Of a DNA stretch of 64,000 nt, positions 35,227 through 42,625 are shown piece after piece. The stretch is from JAFGLZ01 sp964390905 (GTDB lineage: Bacteria; Planctomycetota; Phycisphaerae; UBA1845; JAFGLZ01), in contig CAYMLO010000024.1 of assembly GCA_964390905.1 (NCBI GenBank), positions 1 through 64,000 of the forward strand, in the 5' to 3' direction. The notes below the pieces were generated by a model that worked only from the letters and a program-made list of their open reading frames with translations, was not told the origin of the DNA and searched no databases. Both the position numbers and the translations under genes were made by a program. The number at the start of each line of letters is the position of its first letter. The stretch's first letter is position 1.

Positions 35227-36924
35227 ATGAAGTCAACCGGCAAATGCATCGGGGCGCTGTTGTCGCTCCTGGCCGCGCCCCTTCTGGCCGCTGCCAAGCC
35301 GCAGCCGAAGATCCACGTCGACAAGCCCGTCTGTGCGTTCGGCAAGATCTGGAACGACAAGCCCCTCGACCACACGTTCGAGATCAAGAACGTGGGCCAG
35401 GCGCCGCTCGAGGTCAAACGCACCCGGACCAGTTGCGGCGGGTGCTTCCACGTCGCCGTCAAACCGCAGGCGCTTGCGCCCGGTGCCTCGACCCAGATCA
35501 AGATCCGGCTCCTGCCCCAAAGCCTCAAGGGCAAGGTCACCAAGACCGTCCACATCGAGAGCAATGATCCCGCCCGGCCGATGTATCCCCTCAAGTTCAC
35601 GGGCGAGGTCCGCAAGACGATCACGATGTCGCCGGAGATGGCCCGGTTCGACCGGATCGATCGCGTCAAGCCGAGCACGCTCAAGTTGACCCTCACCAAC
35701 CATTTCCCCACGCCCATGACGCTGTCCAACCCGGTCTCCACCGTGCCGAACGTCTCGGCGGAGGTCACTGAGGTCGAGCGGGGCAAGAAGTTCAAGGTGG
35801 TGTTGACGGCCAAGCCACCGTACACCAGGAGCATCGTGTACGGGAAGGTCACGCTCAACACGGGCGTGCCCGACCGTCCGCCCTACGCCATCAACTTCTT
35901 CGGCCGGCTGCCGCCCGCCGTCGAGATCCGCCCGACCAAGGTCATCAAGCTGGGAACGCTGGAACGTGCCAAGCAGTACGTCCGAACCGTCCGCATCGTC
36001 TCTACGGACGGCGAGCCGTTCGAGATCACCGAGGTCAGCAGCTCGAACTGGCGGATCATGCCCGTCGTCCGACAGATCCGCGAGAAGCTGGAGTACGAGG
36101 TTCAGATCACCGCGCGCCCGCCGTACGACTGGGGCGCGAACCGGGCGCACATCATGTTCCAAACGCGGTCGGCCGGTTCGCCGAAGTTGCTCTTGCAGGT
36201 CCAGGGGGACCTCCCCCCGCCGATCAAGGTTGGGCCGGCGTCTGTGCTCTTCCGTGATCTGCGGGTGGATCGGGGCGGCGTGGCCTCGGTGATGCTCGAG
36301 GTCCAGGGGACGACGCCGGTCACCCTCTCGTCGGTCCGGTCGACGCTGCCCAACGTCAAGCCCGAGCTCGAGGTCGTGACGCCGGGCAAGCGGTACCGGC
36401 TGACGGCCACCGCCAGTCCCCCGTTCCCCCCCGGCCGGCTCGAGGGCGAGGTCGCCATGGACACGACCCACCCGGACATGAAGACCCTCGCCGTCCCGGT
36501 GCAGTCCTTTCCCATCCCCGCTCCCCAGGCCGCCGTGACCGTGTTGCCAGACCCTGTCTTGGTCCTCCCTGCGCCGCATGCTACCAAGCCGGTGGTGTCC
36601 CGGTTCATCGTTCAGGCCAACGGCAACCAGAAGGTCCGCGTCACGAAGGTTGAGGTGTCCTGCAAGGACATCGCGGCCTGGGTCGAGCCGCAAAAGGGCA
36701 ACGAGGGCAACCGGACGTATGTCCGCGTCAGCGTGCCACCCGGCGCCAAGCTCAGGCCCGAGGGAGAGATCATCACGTTCTATGCTAATCCGCCGGGGGC
36801 CGGGAAGGTGACGCGGCGGATCGCCCGTTCGGGTACGCCCGGCGCAAGCGCCCGGCGTCTGACGCGACTGGCCCGACCGGCCTCGCGGCCGTCGGCGCCG
36901 GGGCTTGGGAGGTCCAAGCGGTGA
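35227..36924 (+). CDS. Secreted DUF1573-domain protein with repeated Ig-like modules
   Basis: A 565-residue protein. A signal peptide (ending LLAAAKP, near residue 25) is followed by a DUF1573 domain at about 28-125: FGKIWNDKPLDHTFEIKNVG, then TRTSCGGCFHVAV with the C-x-x-C typical of the family. Further modules of about 100 residues repeat the theme of a strand followed by EVTEVERGKKFKVVLTAKPP and ELEVVTPGKRYRLTATASPP, so the protein is a string of Ig-like domains. The end after about residue 530 is low-complexity and basic. It probably acts in the periplasm. The rhodanese and MauE-like genes follow with overlapping starts, suggesting a redox or sulfur-handling unit. An ATG at 35212 is an alternative start. 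Confidence 0.78.
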   Translation: MKSTGKCIGALLSLLAAPLLAAAKPQPKIHVDKPVCAFGKIWNDKPLDHTFEIKNVGQAPLEVKRTRTSCGGCFHVAVKPQALAPGASTQIKIRLLPQSLKGKVTKTVHIESNDPARPMYPLKFTGEVRKTITMSPEMARFDRIDRVKPSTLKLTLTNHFPTPMTLSNPVSTVPNVSAEVTEVERGKKFKVVLTAKPPYTRSIVYGKVTLNTGVPDRPPYAINFFGRLPPAVEIRPTKVIKLGTLERAKQYVRTVRIVSTDGEPFEITEVSSSNWRIMPVVRQIREKLEYEVQITARPPYDWGANRAHIMFQTRSAGSPKLLLQVQGDLPPPIKVGPASVLFRDLRVDRGGVASVMLEVQGTTPVTLSSVRSTLPNVKPELEVVTPGKRYRLTATASPPFPPGRLEGEVAMDTTHPDMKTLAVPVQSFPIPAPQAAVTVLPDPVLVLPAPHATKPVVSRFIVQANGNQKVRVTKVEVSCKDIAAWVEPQKGNEGNRTYVRVSVPPGAKLRPEGEIITFYANPPGAGKVTRRIARSGTPGASARRLTRLARPASRPSAPGLGRSKR

Positions 36925-37424
36925 TCCCCTCAGCCGTCAGAATGGGCGTGCTGTTGTCGGTTCCCGCGGTCTGTGCCGTGATCCACTACGTCGCGGCCAC
37001 GGGCTCGCCCCACCGGGCGACCCACTTCGTCGCGCCCGCCACACAGTCAGTCGTCACGAACCCGGACTTGGCCAACAAGGCGAGCATCTCGCTGGATGAT
37101 CTCCAACGGCTGGTCGCAGGGGGCCTGCAGGACGTCGTGCTGATCGACGCCCGTCATCCGAGCCTGTTCGCCGAGGGACACATCCCCGGGGCCAAGAACT
37201 TCCACGTCGACGCCGTCGAGAACGACGTCTCGATCATCGTCGATCAGATCGATCAGATGGCCGACGTGGTCCTGTACTGCGCGACCAAGTCCTGCCACGA
37301 CAGCGCGCGGCTGTTCGACATCTTGACCCAACTGCTTGAATACCCGAACGTGCGGCTGTTCCGCGGGGGTATCGACGCGTGGACGGCCGCCAAGCTGCCG
37401 ATCGAGAAGGGCCCGTCACAATGA
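36921..37424 (+). CDS. Membrane-anchored or exported rhodanese-domain protein
   Basis: A 167-residue protein. It starts with GTG at 36921, overlapping the DUF1573 gene stop (GTGA). A hydrophobic segment (MGVLLSVPAVCAVIHYVAA) should export or anchor it. The rhodanese domain covers about residues 55-160: ISLDDLQRLVAGG, DARHPSLFAEGHIPGAKN, and the active loop YCATKSCHDSARLFDIL, in which the first Cys is at the catalytic position and a second Cys follows five residues later. FRGGIDAWTAAKLPIE is the standard end. The paired Cys residues could form a disulfide. It probably transfers sulfane sulfur or senses redox state outside the cytoplasm. The next gene overlaps by ATGA. Confidence 0.85.
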   Translation: MIPSAVRMGVLLSVPAVCAVIHYVAATGSPHRATHFVAPATQSVVTNPDLANKASISLDDLQRLVAGGLQDVVLIDARHPSLFAEGHIPGAKNFHVDAVENDVSIIVDQIDQMADVVLYCATKSCHDSARLFDILTQLLEYPNVRLFRGGIDAWTAAKLPIEKGPSQ

Positions 37425-37912
37425 CCGACCCTCGGCGACGCTGGGTCAATCGCGGACTCCGTTGGGCCCTCGGGGCGACGTTTATCGTGGCCGCCGCCGG
37501 CGTCCCGGGCACACGGTGGGGGCGCGGGAAACTCAGTCACCCCAGCAGCTTCGCTGGCAGCATCCGGCAGTACCAGATGGTGCCCGAGATCCTGGTGTTC
37601 CCCGTGGCCGTTTACCTGCCGTGGCTGGAGCTGATGGCGGGGGTGACGTTGCTTGCGGGCGTCTGGCCGAGGGAGGCGCTGCGACTGGCGATGCTGCTGT
37701 GCACGGCCTTCCTGATCGTCAACGTCGCCGCCTTGGCGCGCGGGCTGGAGGTGGACTGCGGCTGCTTCGGCGCCGCCTACCATGGTTCGGCCCAGCGCGA
37801 GTCGGTCATCGTCGTGATCATGCTCGCCGCGGCGGTCGGGGCCCTACGAACGATCCGCCCGACGCCAGCGTCATCGATCGACAGCGCCCCTGGGCGACGT
37901 CGGACCGGCTGA
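37421..37912 (+). CDS. MauE/DoxX-like membrane protein
   Basis: A 163-residue membrane protein with about four helices. The motif VDCGCFGAA near residue 110 is the hallmark of the MauE branch of the DoxX-like superfamily, whose members are linked with disulfide formation and electron transfer in methylamine dehydrogenase assembly. LPWLELMAGVTLLAGVWPRE is typical of the second and third helices. The ATG at 37421 overlaps the rhodanese stop. Together with the rhodanese and the DUF1573 protein it looks like a periplasmic thiol-redox module. Function in this organism is inferred only. Confidence 0.8.
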   Translation: MTDPRRRWVNRGLRWALGATFIVAAAGVPGTRWGRGKLSHPSSFAGSIRQYQMVPEILVFPVAVYLPWLELMAGVTLLAGVWPREALRLAMLLCTAFLIVNVAALARGLEVDCGCFGAAYHGSAQRESVIVVIMLAAAVGALRTIRPTPASSIDSAPGRRRTG

Positions 37913-37940
37913 TTCGCGATGGGATTCTCCAGAGCAGAGG

Positions 37941-37969
37941 TTGCCTTCGGGGCGCCCTTCCGCCATAAT
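37941..37969 (+). promoter_or_regulatory. Sigma-70-like promoter for rplU
   Basis: TTGCCT at 37941-37946 and CATAAT at 37964-37969 are separated by 17 bases. Transcription from about 37977 would give a leader of about 30 bases, with GGGGAAGCAAG just before the ATG at 38008. Visual match. Confidence 0.5.
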
Positions 37970-38007
37970 GGCGAATTCGCTGAGGCGCTTTCAACCGGGG
38001 AAGCAAG

Positions 38008-38325
38008 ATGTACGCGATAATTGAAGACGGTAGCCGGCAGTACCGCGTCGGCGTCGGGGAAACGATCGAGGTCGACCGCCGCGATCTGCCTGAGGGACAG
38101 ACATCGATCGAGTTTGACCGTGTGTTGCTGGTGGGGCAGGGCGCGGACGTGCGGATCGGTCAGCCGTTCGTGCCGGGCGCTTCCGTACAGGCCAGCGTGG
38201 TCGAAGAGGTCAAGGCCCCGAAAATCGATGTGGTCAAGTTCAAACGCCGGAAGGGCTACACGGTCAGGAGCGGGCACCGCCAGAAGTACCTCCGCGTGAC
38301 GGTCACGGCCATCAACGCCGATTAG
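38008..38325 (+). CDS. rplU: 50S ribosomal protein L21
   Basis: A 105-residue protein that matches L21 throughout: MYAIIEDGSRQYRVGVGETI at the start, FDRVLLVGQGADVRIGQPF in the middle, and the C-terminal signature FKRRKGYTVRSGHRQKYLRV. L21 binds 23S rRNA in the large subunit. The usual partner rpmA (L27) does not follow: the next gene begins 183 bases downstream and codes for a coiled-coil protein. The gene seems to have its own promoter. Confidence 0.97.
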   Translation: MYAIIEDGSRQYRVGVGETIEVDRRDLPEGQTSIEFDRVLLVGQGADVRIGQPFVPGASVQASVVEEVKAPKIDVVKFKRRKGYTVRSGHRQKYLRVTVTAINAD

Positions 38326-38508
38326 GCCGGGGACCTCCGGTCGGGCTGTCGCCGGCAGGCGTTCCGCCGCTGCCCGCGCTGGATTCGCCCACGGACTGTC
38401 GGCACCTCCATTCGTTTCCACGTGTGTCTCGGCTCACCCCACAGCAACGGGGTGGGAAGACTTGCTGCGCGCGGCAGGTTCGCGTCCCTGTAGCCAGGAG
38501 GTCCTGAC

Positions 38509-39120
38509 ATGATTCGTCCCACTGCCTGGTGCTGTGTCGTCGCCGTGATGGGTTGCCTGACGACCACGGAGGTCATCGCTGAGGGCAAACCGCGACCCAA
38601 GCGGGACGCGGTGAAGAAGACCCCCAAGAAGCGCCGACCGGCTGCACGTCGACGCCCCGCGACCAGGCCGACAACGCCGTCGAAGGGGGCTTCCTGGAAG
38701 AAGCTGAGGGACGAACAGCAGGACCTGGAGATGAAGATTCAGTCGGTGGAGCGTCGGCTCCGCGCCGACGCCGAGCTCTCCGCCAACCGGAAGGTCCTGA
38801 CGAGCGTCATCCGCAAGAAGGCCAAGCGGGTCGACGCCGACTACGACAAGCTCCGGTCGGAGCTGGCGACGCTGCGCGAGCGGACCCGCAAGCTGCAGCT
38901 CCAGGTGACCAAGATCGAAGAACAGGTCGCGCAAGACCCGGCCGTCGCGAGGCTCCGGAAGGAAGTCGACGCTTTGGCCGTCAAGAAGGGCAACAAGATC
39001 AACCCCGACTACGACACGTGGGTTGCGCGGCGGGAGGAGCTTCGCAGCAAGATCCGTCAGATGCGGCGCAAGCGCCCCGGGAAGAAGACGACCGCCACGC
39101 GCCCGCGCAAGGCCAAGTGA
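38509..39120 (+). CDS. Basic exported coiled-coil protein
   Basis: A 203-residue protein that I cannot place in a family. The start (AWCCVVAVMGCLTTTEVIAE) looks like a signal peptide. A Lys/Arg/Pro/Thr-rich low-complexity region spans about residues 26-62, and two coiled-coil helices follow, at about 65-140 and 150-190 (DEQQDLEMKIQSVERRLR, ELATLRERTRKLQLQVTKIE). The end is again basic (RPRKAK). It could bind nucleic acid or an anionic surface polymer if exported. AGGAGG lies shortly before the ATG. A terminator-like hairpin follows at 39180. Confidence 0.65.
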   Translation: MIRPTAWCCVVAVMGCLTTTEVIAEGKPRPKRDAVKKTPKKRRPAARRRPATRPTTPSKGASWKKLRDEQQDLEMKIQSVERRLRADAELSANRKVLTSVIRKKAKRVDADYDKLRSELATLRERTRKLQLQVTKIEEQVAQDPAVARLRKEVDALAVKKGNKINPDYDTWVARREELRSKIRQMRRKRPGKKTTATRPRKAK

Positions 39121-39179
39121 ATCCACATCGACGTAGCTCTCAAGCAGGCTTCCACGCACCTCGAGCGCGGTGCGCAAGA

Positions 39180-39213
39180 AAGCACCCGCGGGCAGCTCGT
39201 CCCACGGGTGCTT
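39180..39213. terminator. Bidirectional hairpin between convergent genes
   Basis: AAGCACCCG at 39180-39188 pairs with CGGGTGCTT at 39205-39213, and an inner GGG/CCC adds to the stem, leaving a loop of about eight bases. It lies between two convergent gene ends (39120 and 39243). There is no long T run, so termination efficiency is uncertain. Confidence 0.6.
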
Positions 39214-39242
39214 GATCAGTCCTGCGTTCCGTTGTTCGGGTG

Positions 39243-40709
39243 TTACTCGAATGCTGCCTGCAGCTGTACACGGATCATGTTGATCTCGTCGTTCTGAGTG
39301 ACGTTGATCCAGTCGGACGTGATCGGTGATTCGGAGATCCGCGTAAAATCGGCCTGGATCTTGAAGTTGTGCGAGCTGAACGGGTAGTAGTTCACGCCGA
39401 ACGTGTACTCCCAGGTGTTGTCGTCCGCGTTGTCCCAGATGCCGCCCATGCGGGCCGCCACTTCCACCTTCTTGGGAACGATGAAGTAGCCGGCCTGGAC
39501 GTAGGCGCCCTGGACGTGTGACGAGCCGCTGCTGCCCGTAAACAGCTCCCAATCGGACAACTCGTCGTCGCCGTCAACCGTTCTGATGTACCACTCCGCG
39601 GTGGCCGAGAAGCCGCGATACCGGAACGCTACGTCCGCCCCGAACCCCAGGTAGTCGGTTCCGGTGGCGTCCGTATCGGCGTTGCCCCCGATCCCACGCC
39701 CGCGCCGGATCTGATCGGGGATGCTGTACAACAGCCTCGGGCCGTTGGTGTCTCCGTTGTCGTCGTTGTAGTACATGCTCACCGCGGCGTCCAACAACGG
39801 GTCCTTGCTGTAGGCCAGGTCCGACTCGCCGTCTTTGACGGGGTCAATGCCCTCACCCAGGATGTGCCCGACCAACCGGGCCGCATACGAGAAGTTCGTA
39901 TCGAGCTCGTCCATGCTCGGGCTATCGCTCGGGTTATTCACCCCGTTGAATACGCCGGCCATGTACGTCAGTCGCTTGGCCAGGGTGCCATGGGCCATCA
40001 CGCCGATCGACTGACCGAGGAAGAAGGCCTCCTCAACCATCGAGCGATCCACGAACTGCAGCTTGCTGTCCCAGCTCATGAACTGCCGCCCTTGCGGCAT
40101 ATCCATCAGGCCGGCCGCGACCTGGAACTCTTCCATGATCTCGTAGTTCACGAGGGCATAGTAGGTCGTCCAGGAGTGGTTGATGTCCGTGTCGCCCATC
40201 ACCGTGATCAGATAGGTCAGCTTGTCCGTGTGGATGTGCCCCGCGAACGTCAGGAACAGCTTCTCGATCTCGAACCCGTTGATGTCATCCTGCTTCTGCC
40301 TGCCCGTCAGCCGGGGGTTGTCCGTCTGTCGGTTCGTCCCCGTCCACCGGACCTGCAGGACGCCGCTGATGTTCAGCAGGAACGCCTCGTCGCTGCTCTT
40401 GATGTAGAAGCCGTGGTCATAGCCGACCTGCATGACGTCGGGATACAGGCTCTCTCGGAAATCAGCGTCGGCCATCACCTCTCGGACGACCTTCTTGATC
40501 TCCTCGATCCGAGCCGCGTCCCAGTCGTCGCTGCTCATCACGTCGAGCTTCGATTCCAGTTCATTGATCGTTTGCTGCTGCGTCTCGACCAGCGTTTGTA
40601 GTCGGTCGAGCCGCTGCTGCAGATCGTCGGTCTTCTCGTCTGCCACTACCGGGCAGAGCCCGCCCATACACAGACTCAAGACCGCCCCAGCCACGAGCAC
40701 ATTGCGCAT
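39243..40709 (-). CDS. Outer-membrane porin (OprO/OprP-like) with coiled-coil N-terminus
   Basis: A 488-residue protein. A signal peptide ends near PVVADE (residue 25). A coiled coil follows (LQQRLDRLQTLVETQQQTINELESKLDVM is split over residues about 30-60), and then a beta-barrel from about residue 90 with typical amphipathic strands, such as the one in AAGLMDMPQGRQFMSW, and the last residue a Phe before Glu (VQLQAAFE). The overall plan, coiled coil plus 16- or 18-stranded barrel, matches phosphate-selective porins O/P, which are abundant in planctomycetes. It should be an outer-membrane trimer for anions, but the substrate is not known. The upstream region has a long palindrome (40801-40857) that may control it. 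Confidence 0.82.
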   Translation of the reverse strand: MRNVLVAGAVLSLCMGGLCPVVADEKTDDLQQRLDRLQTLVETQQQTINELESKLDVMSSDDWDAARIEEIKKVVREVMADADFRESLYPDVMQVGYDHGFYIKSSDEAFLLNISGVLQVRWTGTNRQTDNPRLTGRQKQDDINGFEIEKLFLTFAGHIHTDKLTYLITVMGDTDINHSWTTYYALVNYEIMEEFQVAAGLMDMPQGRQFMSWDSKLQFVDRSMVEEAFFLGQSIGVMAHGTLAKRLTYMAGVFNGVNNPSDSPSMDELDTNFSYAARLVGHILGEGIDPVKDGESDLAYSKDPLLDAAVSMYYNDDNGDTNGPRLLYSIPDQIRRGRGIGGNADTDATGTDYLGFGADVAFRYRGFSATAEWYIRTVDGDDELSDWELFTGSSGSSHVQGAYVQAGYFIVPKKVEVAARMGGIWDNADDNTWEYTFGVNYYPFSSHNFKIQADFTRISESPITSDWINVTQNDEINMIRVQLQAAFE

Positions 40710-40800
40710 TGCTCGGTCTCCTCGCAGGGATCCATCCCGCCTAAGGGTTGCGTCTTTCGAATCTTGCCATCCTGTCCGCGCCGACAGGAAGGACGAAATA

Positions 40801-40857
40801 CTGACCGCGCCATATAGGGCCAGTACGACAATACGGCCCCCCTTATATCGCGGTCAG
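40801..40857. promoter_or_regulatory. 57-bp imperfect palindrome upstream of the porin gene
   Basis: CTGACCGCG at 40801-40809 and CGCGGTCAG at 40849-40857 are perfect 9-base arms. Inside them ATATA-GGGCC and GGCC-TATAT continue the symmetry imperfectly around a loop of about 13 bases. It lies about 95-150 bases before the start of the porin gene, where it could act as an operator, part of an mRNA leader, or a bidirectional terminator in the divergent spacer. Confidence 0.55.
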
Positions 40858-40935
40858 GACTGGCTGTCAAACGTCAACAAGATTTTTTTTCCGGCTCGCC
40901 CCCCGAAGCCCCCGCCTCGACCAACGGACACCTCC

Positions 40936-40969
40936 GGGCGCAGCGGGGGCCCCGGCCCCCGCTGCGCCC
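40936..40969. repeat. Perfect 16-bp GC-only inverted repeat
   Basis: The arm GGGCGCAGCGGGGGCC at 40936-40951 is followed by CC and then its exact reverse complement at 40954-40969. Apart from one A/T pair in each arm it consists only of G and C, and would form a very stable hairpin or cruciform. It lies in the spacer between the divergent porin and lipoprotein genes. The rest of the 515-base spacer contains no gene that I can see. Confidence 0.6.
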
Positions 40970-41105
40970 CCCTGCCTGGCGGCGCCTGCCGCTCGAGGTT
41001 CAGGCGCGCGCCCCCCCGAGAAGACGGTGCCCCGCTTCGGCCAACCCCGATCAGACCCGTGGACCTCTGGCAGCCCAGTCGATTCATGCTGCCTTCGGGT
41101 TTGGA

Positions 41106-41134
41106 TTGACTCGGCTTGGGCGCTGTGCTATCGT
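41106..41134 (+). promoter_or_regulatory. Sigma-70-like promoter for the small lipoprotein genes
   Basis: TTGACT at 41106-41111 and TATCGT at 41129-41134 are separated by 17 bases. Transcription near 41141 would leave a leader of about 84 bases before the ATG at 41225. Visual match. Confidence 0.45.
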
Positions 41135-41224
41135 TGGTGCGTCCTTGGCGGGGAAGTCGGCATGGCGGTCGTGCCGCTTGCGCCCGGCCTTTGGGGTAAA
41201 CGGGCTCTTACGGAGCGATTGGCG

Positions 41225-41452
41225 ATGAGTAGGAATGTCATCGTCGTGTTGCTGATCTTGTCCATCACCAGCAGCACGATGGTGGTGGGGTGTGATGGGG
41301 GCGTGATCGCCCTGCAGCTCGGGGTCGTTCTCGCCCAGTTTGCAGGGTCTATCATCTTGGACAAGATGATCGATGGGTTCTGGGGCAGGACCGAAGCAGC
41401 GGTCGTTGAAGGTCCTGCGGTTCTCTTGGCCATACGCTCCTGGCACCTCTAG
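41225..41452 (+). CDS. Small lipoprotein, paralogue 1
   Basis: A 75-residue predicted lipoprotein. The signal peptide VIVVLLILSITSSTMVVGC ends in the lipobox V-V-G-C, so the mature protein starts at a lipidated Cys. The remaining 50 residues are mostly hydrophobic with the segment GSIILDKMIDGFWG, which resembles GGMLLDRFVGPLIG of the next protein. Although the frame is open upstream from 41027, the ATG at 41225 has GGAGCGAT before it and starts the signal peptide. Unknown function. Confidence 0.6.
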   Translation: MSRNVIVVLLILSITSSTMVVGCDGGVIALQLGVVLAQFAGSIILDKMIDGFWGRTEAAVVEGPAVLLAIRSWHL

Positions 41453-41531
41453 CCAAACGGGGGCTGTGCCGAGGCCGGTTTTGCCAGGCCCGTCGCGCTG
41501 TCGACGGGTGTTGGGTATGGAGAGATCACTC

Positions 41532-41807
41532 ATGCAGCGACATGTGATTGTTGCGTTGTTAATCGTGTCCATCATGAGCAGCACGATGGTGGTCGGCTGT
41601 GATGCGCTGAGTATCCTGGCCGGGGTACTGGGTAGTGGCGGCGGCGGCGGGGGTTTGGGCGGGCTGATCCTGACGAACATTCTGCAGATAGGCCTGTCGA
41701 TCGTCGGGGGCATGCTGCTGGATCGATTCGTCGGTCCGCTGATCGGCGACCCCGCCGGAGATTATGGCGTAGGCGACGGGAACGGTAACGGGGTCGTAGA
41801 CGACTAG
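41532..41807 (+). CDS. Small lipoprotein, paralogue 2, with EF-hand-like tail
   Basis: A 91-residue predicted lipoprotein and close relative of the previous gene: HVIVALLIVSIMSSTMVVGC is nearly the same signal, and the underlying DNA is also alike (the segment coding for SSTMVVGCD). A glycine run (GSGGGGGGLGG) and a helical segment follow. The last residues GDGNGNGVVDD fit a calcium-binding EF-hand/dockerin loop (D-x-N-x-N-G-x-x-D). The ATG at 41532 has GGAG about ten bases upstream; an ATG at 41517 is an alternative. Confidence 0.6.
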   Translation: MQRHVIVALLIVSIMSSTMVVGCDALSILAGVLGSGGGGGGLGGLILTNILQIGLSIVGGMLLDRFVGPLIGDPAGDYGVGDGNGNGVVDD

Positions 41808-41929
41808 GGTCCCGCCCCCGTCGACAGTGCGGACACGACGGTCTCTAGGGATCGGGCGGTCGGACTCGAGCTGGCCCCGAGTGGGTTTGGCTCTCCCGAA
41901 TCGCTCGCGTGCGTGGAGCCTTTGTATCC

Positions 41930-42595
41930 ATGCAAGAGCGCACGACACGGATCATTTACAACATCTGGTCGCACTTCTACGACGCGTTGCTGACCAAGCT
42001 GGTCCAGCGACGTCAAGAGCAGGCGATCGCCCGGATGGAACTGAGGCCTGGCGAGTGGCTGTTGGACATCGGCATCGGCACGGGGCTGAGCCTGGCGTTT
42101 TACCCTCGGGACGTGAACATCGTCGGACTCGACATCAGCGAAGGCATGTTGGCGCGGGCCAGAGAGCGGATCGACGAGACGAACCTGTCGCTGGCCCGCC
42201 TGACGCTCGCCGACGCGATGACGCTGCCTTTCGAAGACGACAGCTTCGACCACATCCTGGTCAGTCACGTGATCACCGTCGTCAGCGACCCGGTCAAGTT
42301 GGTCGACGAGATCCGGCGGGTGGGCAAGCCGGGGTGCCGCATCGTGGTGATCAACCACTTCCAGTCGGGAAACTCGATGATGGCGCTCTTCGAGAAGTGG
42401 TTGTGTCCGCTGTGCCAGAAGATCGGGTGGCGGAGCGACCTGTCGTTGGAGGATCTGATGGTCAAGACCGGCCTGGACGTCGATTTTCGCTACAAGCTCG
42501 ATTCGGTGGACCTGTGGGAGACGGTCTTCATCACCAACACGCCCGCCAAGTCGGCTGAGCTCGATGTTGTGACGGCCAACGCCTCGGCGGCCTAG
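41930..42595 (+). CDS. Class I SAM-dependent methyltransferase (PmtA/UbiE-like)
   Basis: A 221-residue cytoplasmic enzyme. The SAM-binding motif I is LLDIGIGTGLSLAFYP, motif Post-I is IVGLDISEGMLARARER, and motif II/III regions are LPFEDDSFDHILVSHVI and VGKPGCRIVVINHF. The N-terminal IYNIWSHFYDALLTKLVQ and the C-terminal FRYKLDSVDLWETVFITN resemble bacterial phosphatidylethanolamine N-methyltransferase PmtA, which makes phosphatidylcholine. UbiE-type roles cannot be ruled out. A GTG at 41909 is an alternative start. The gene begins a plus-strand series that leads into the LPS genes, so a lipid substrate is plausible. Confidence 0.75.
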   Translation: MQERTTRIIYNIWSHFYDALLTKLVQRRQEQAIARMELRPGEWLLDIGIGTGLSLAFYPRDVNIVGLDISEGMLARARERIDETNLSLARLTLADAMTLPFEDDSFDHILVSHVITVVSDPVKLVDEIRRVGKPGCRIVVINHFQSGNSMMALFEKWLCPLCQKIGWRSDLSLEDLMVKTGLDVDFRYKLDSVDLWETVFITNTPAKSAELDVVTANASAA

Positions 42596-42625
42596 CCCCA
42601 CCGGCGCCGACCCTTCGATCAAGCC

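Noticed and set aside
36836..36924. Separate small basic protein at the end of the DUF1573 gene
   Set aside because: The Arg/Pro/Ser-rich tail is in frame with the DUF1573 protein and leads directly into the overlapping rhodanese start.
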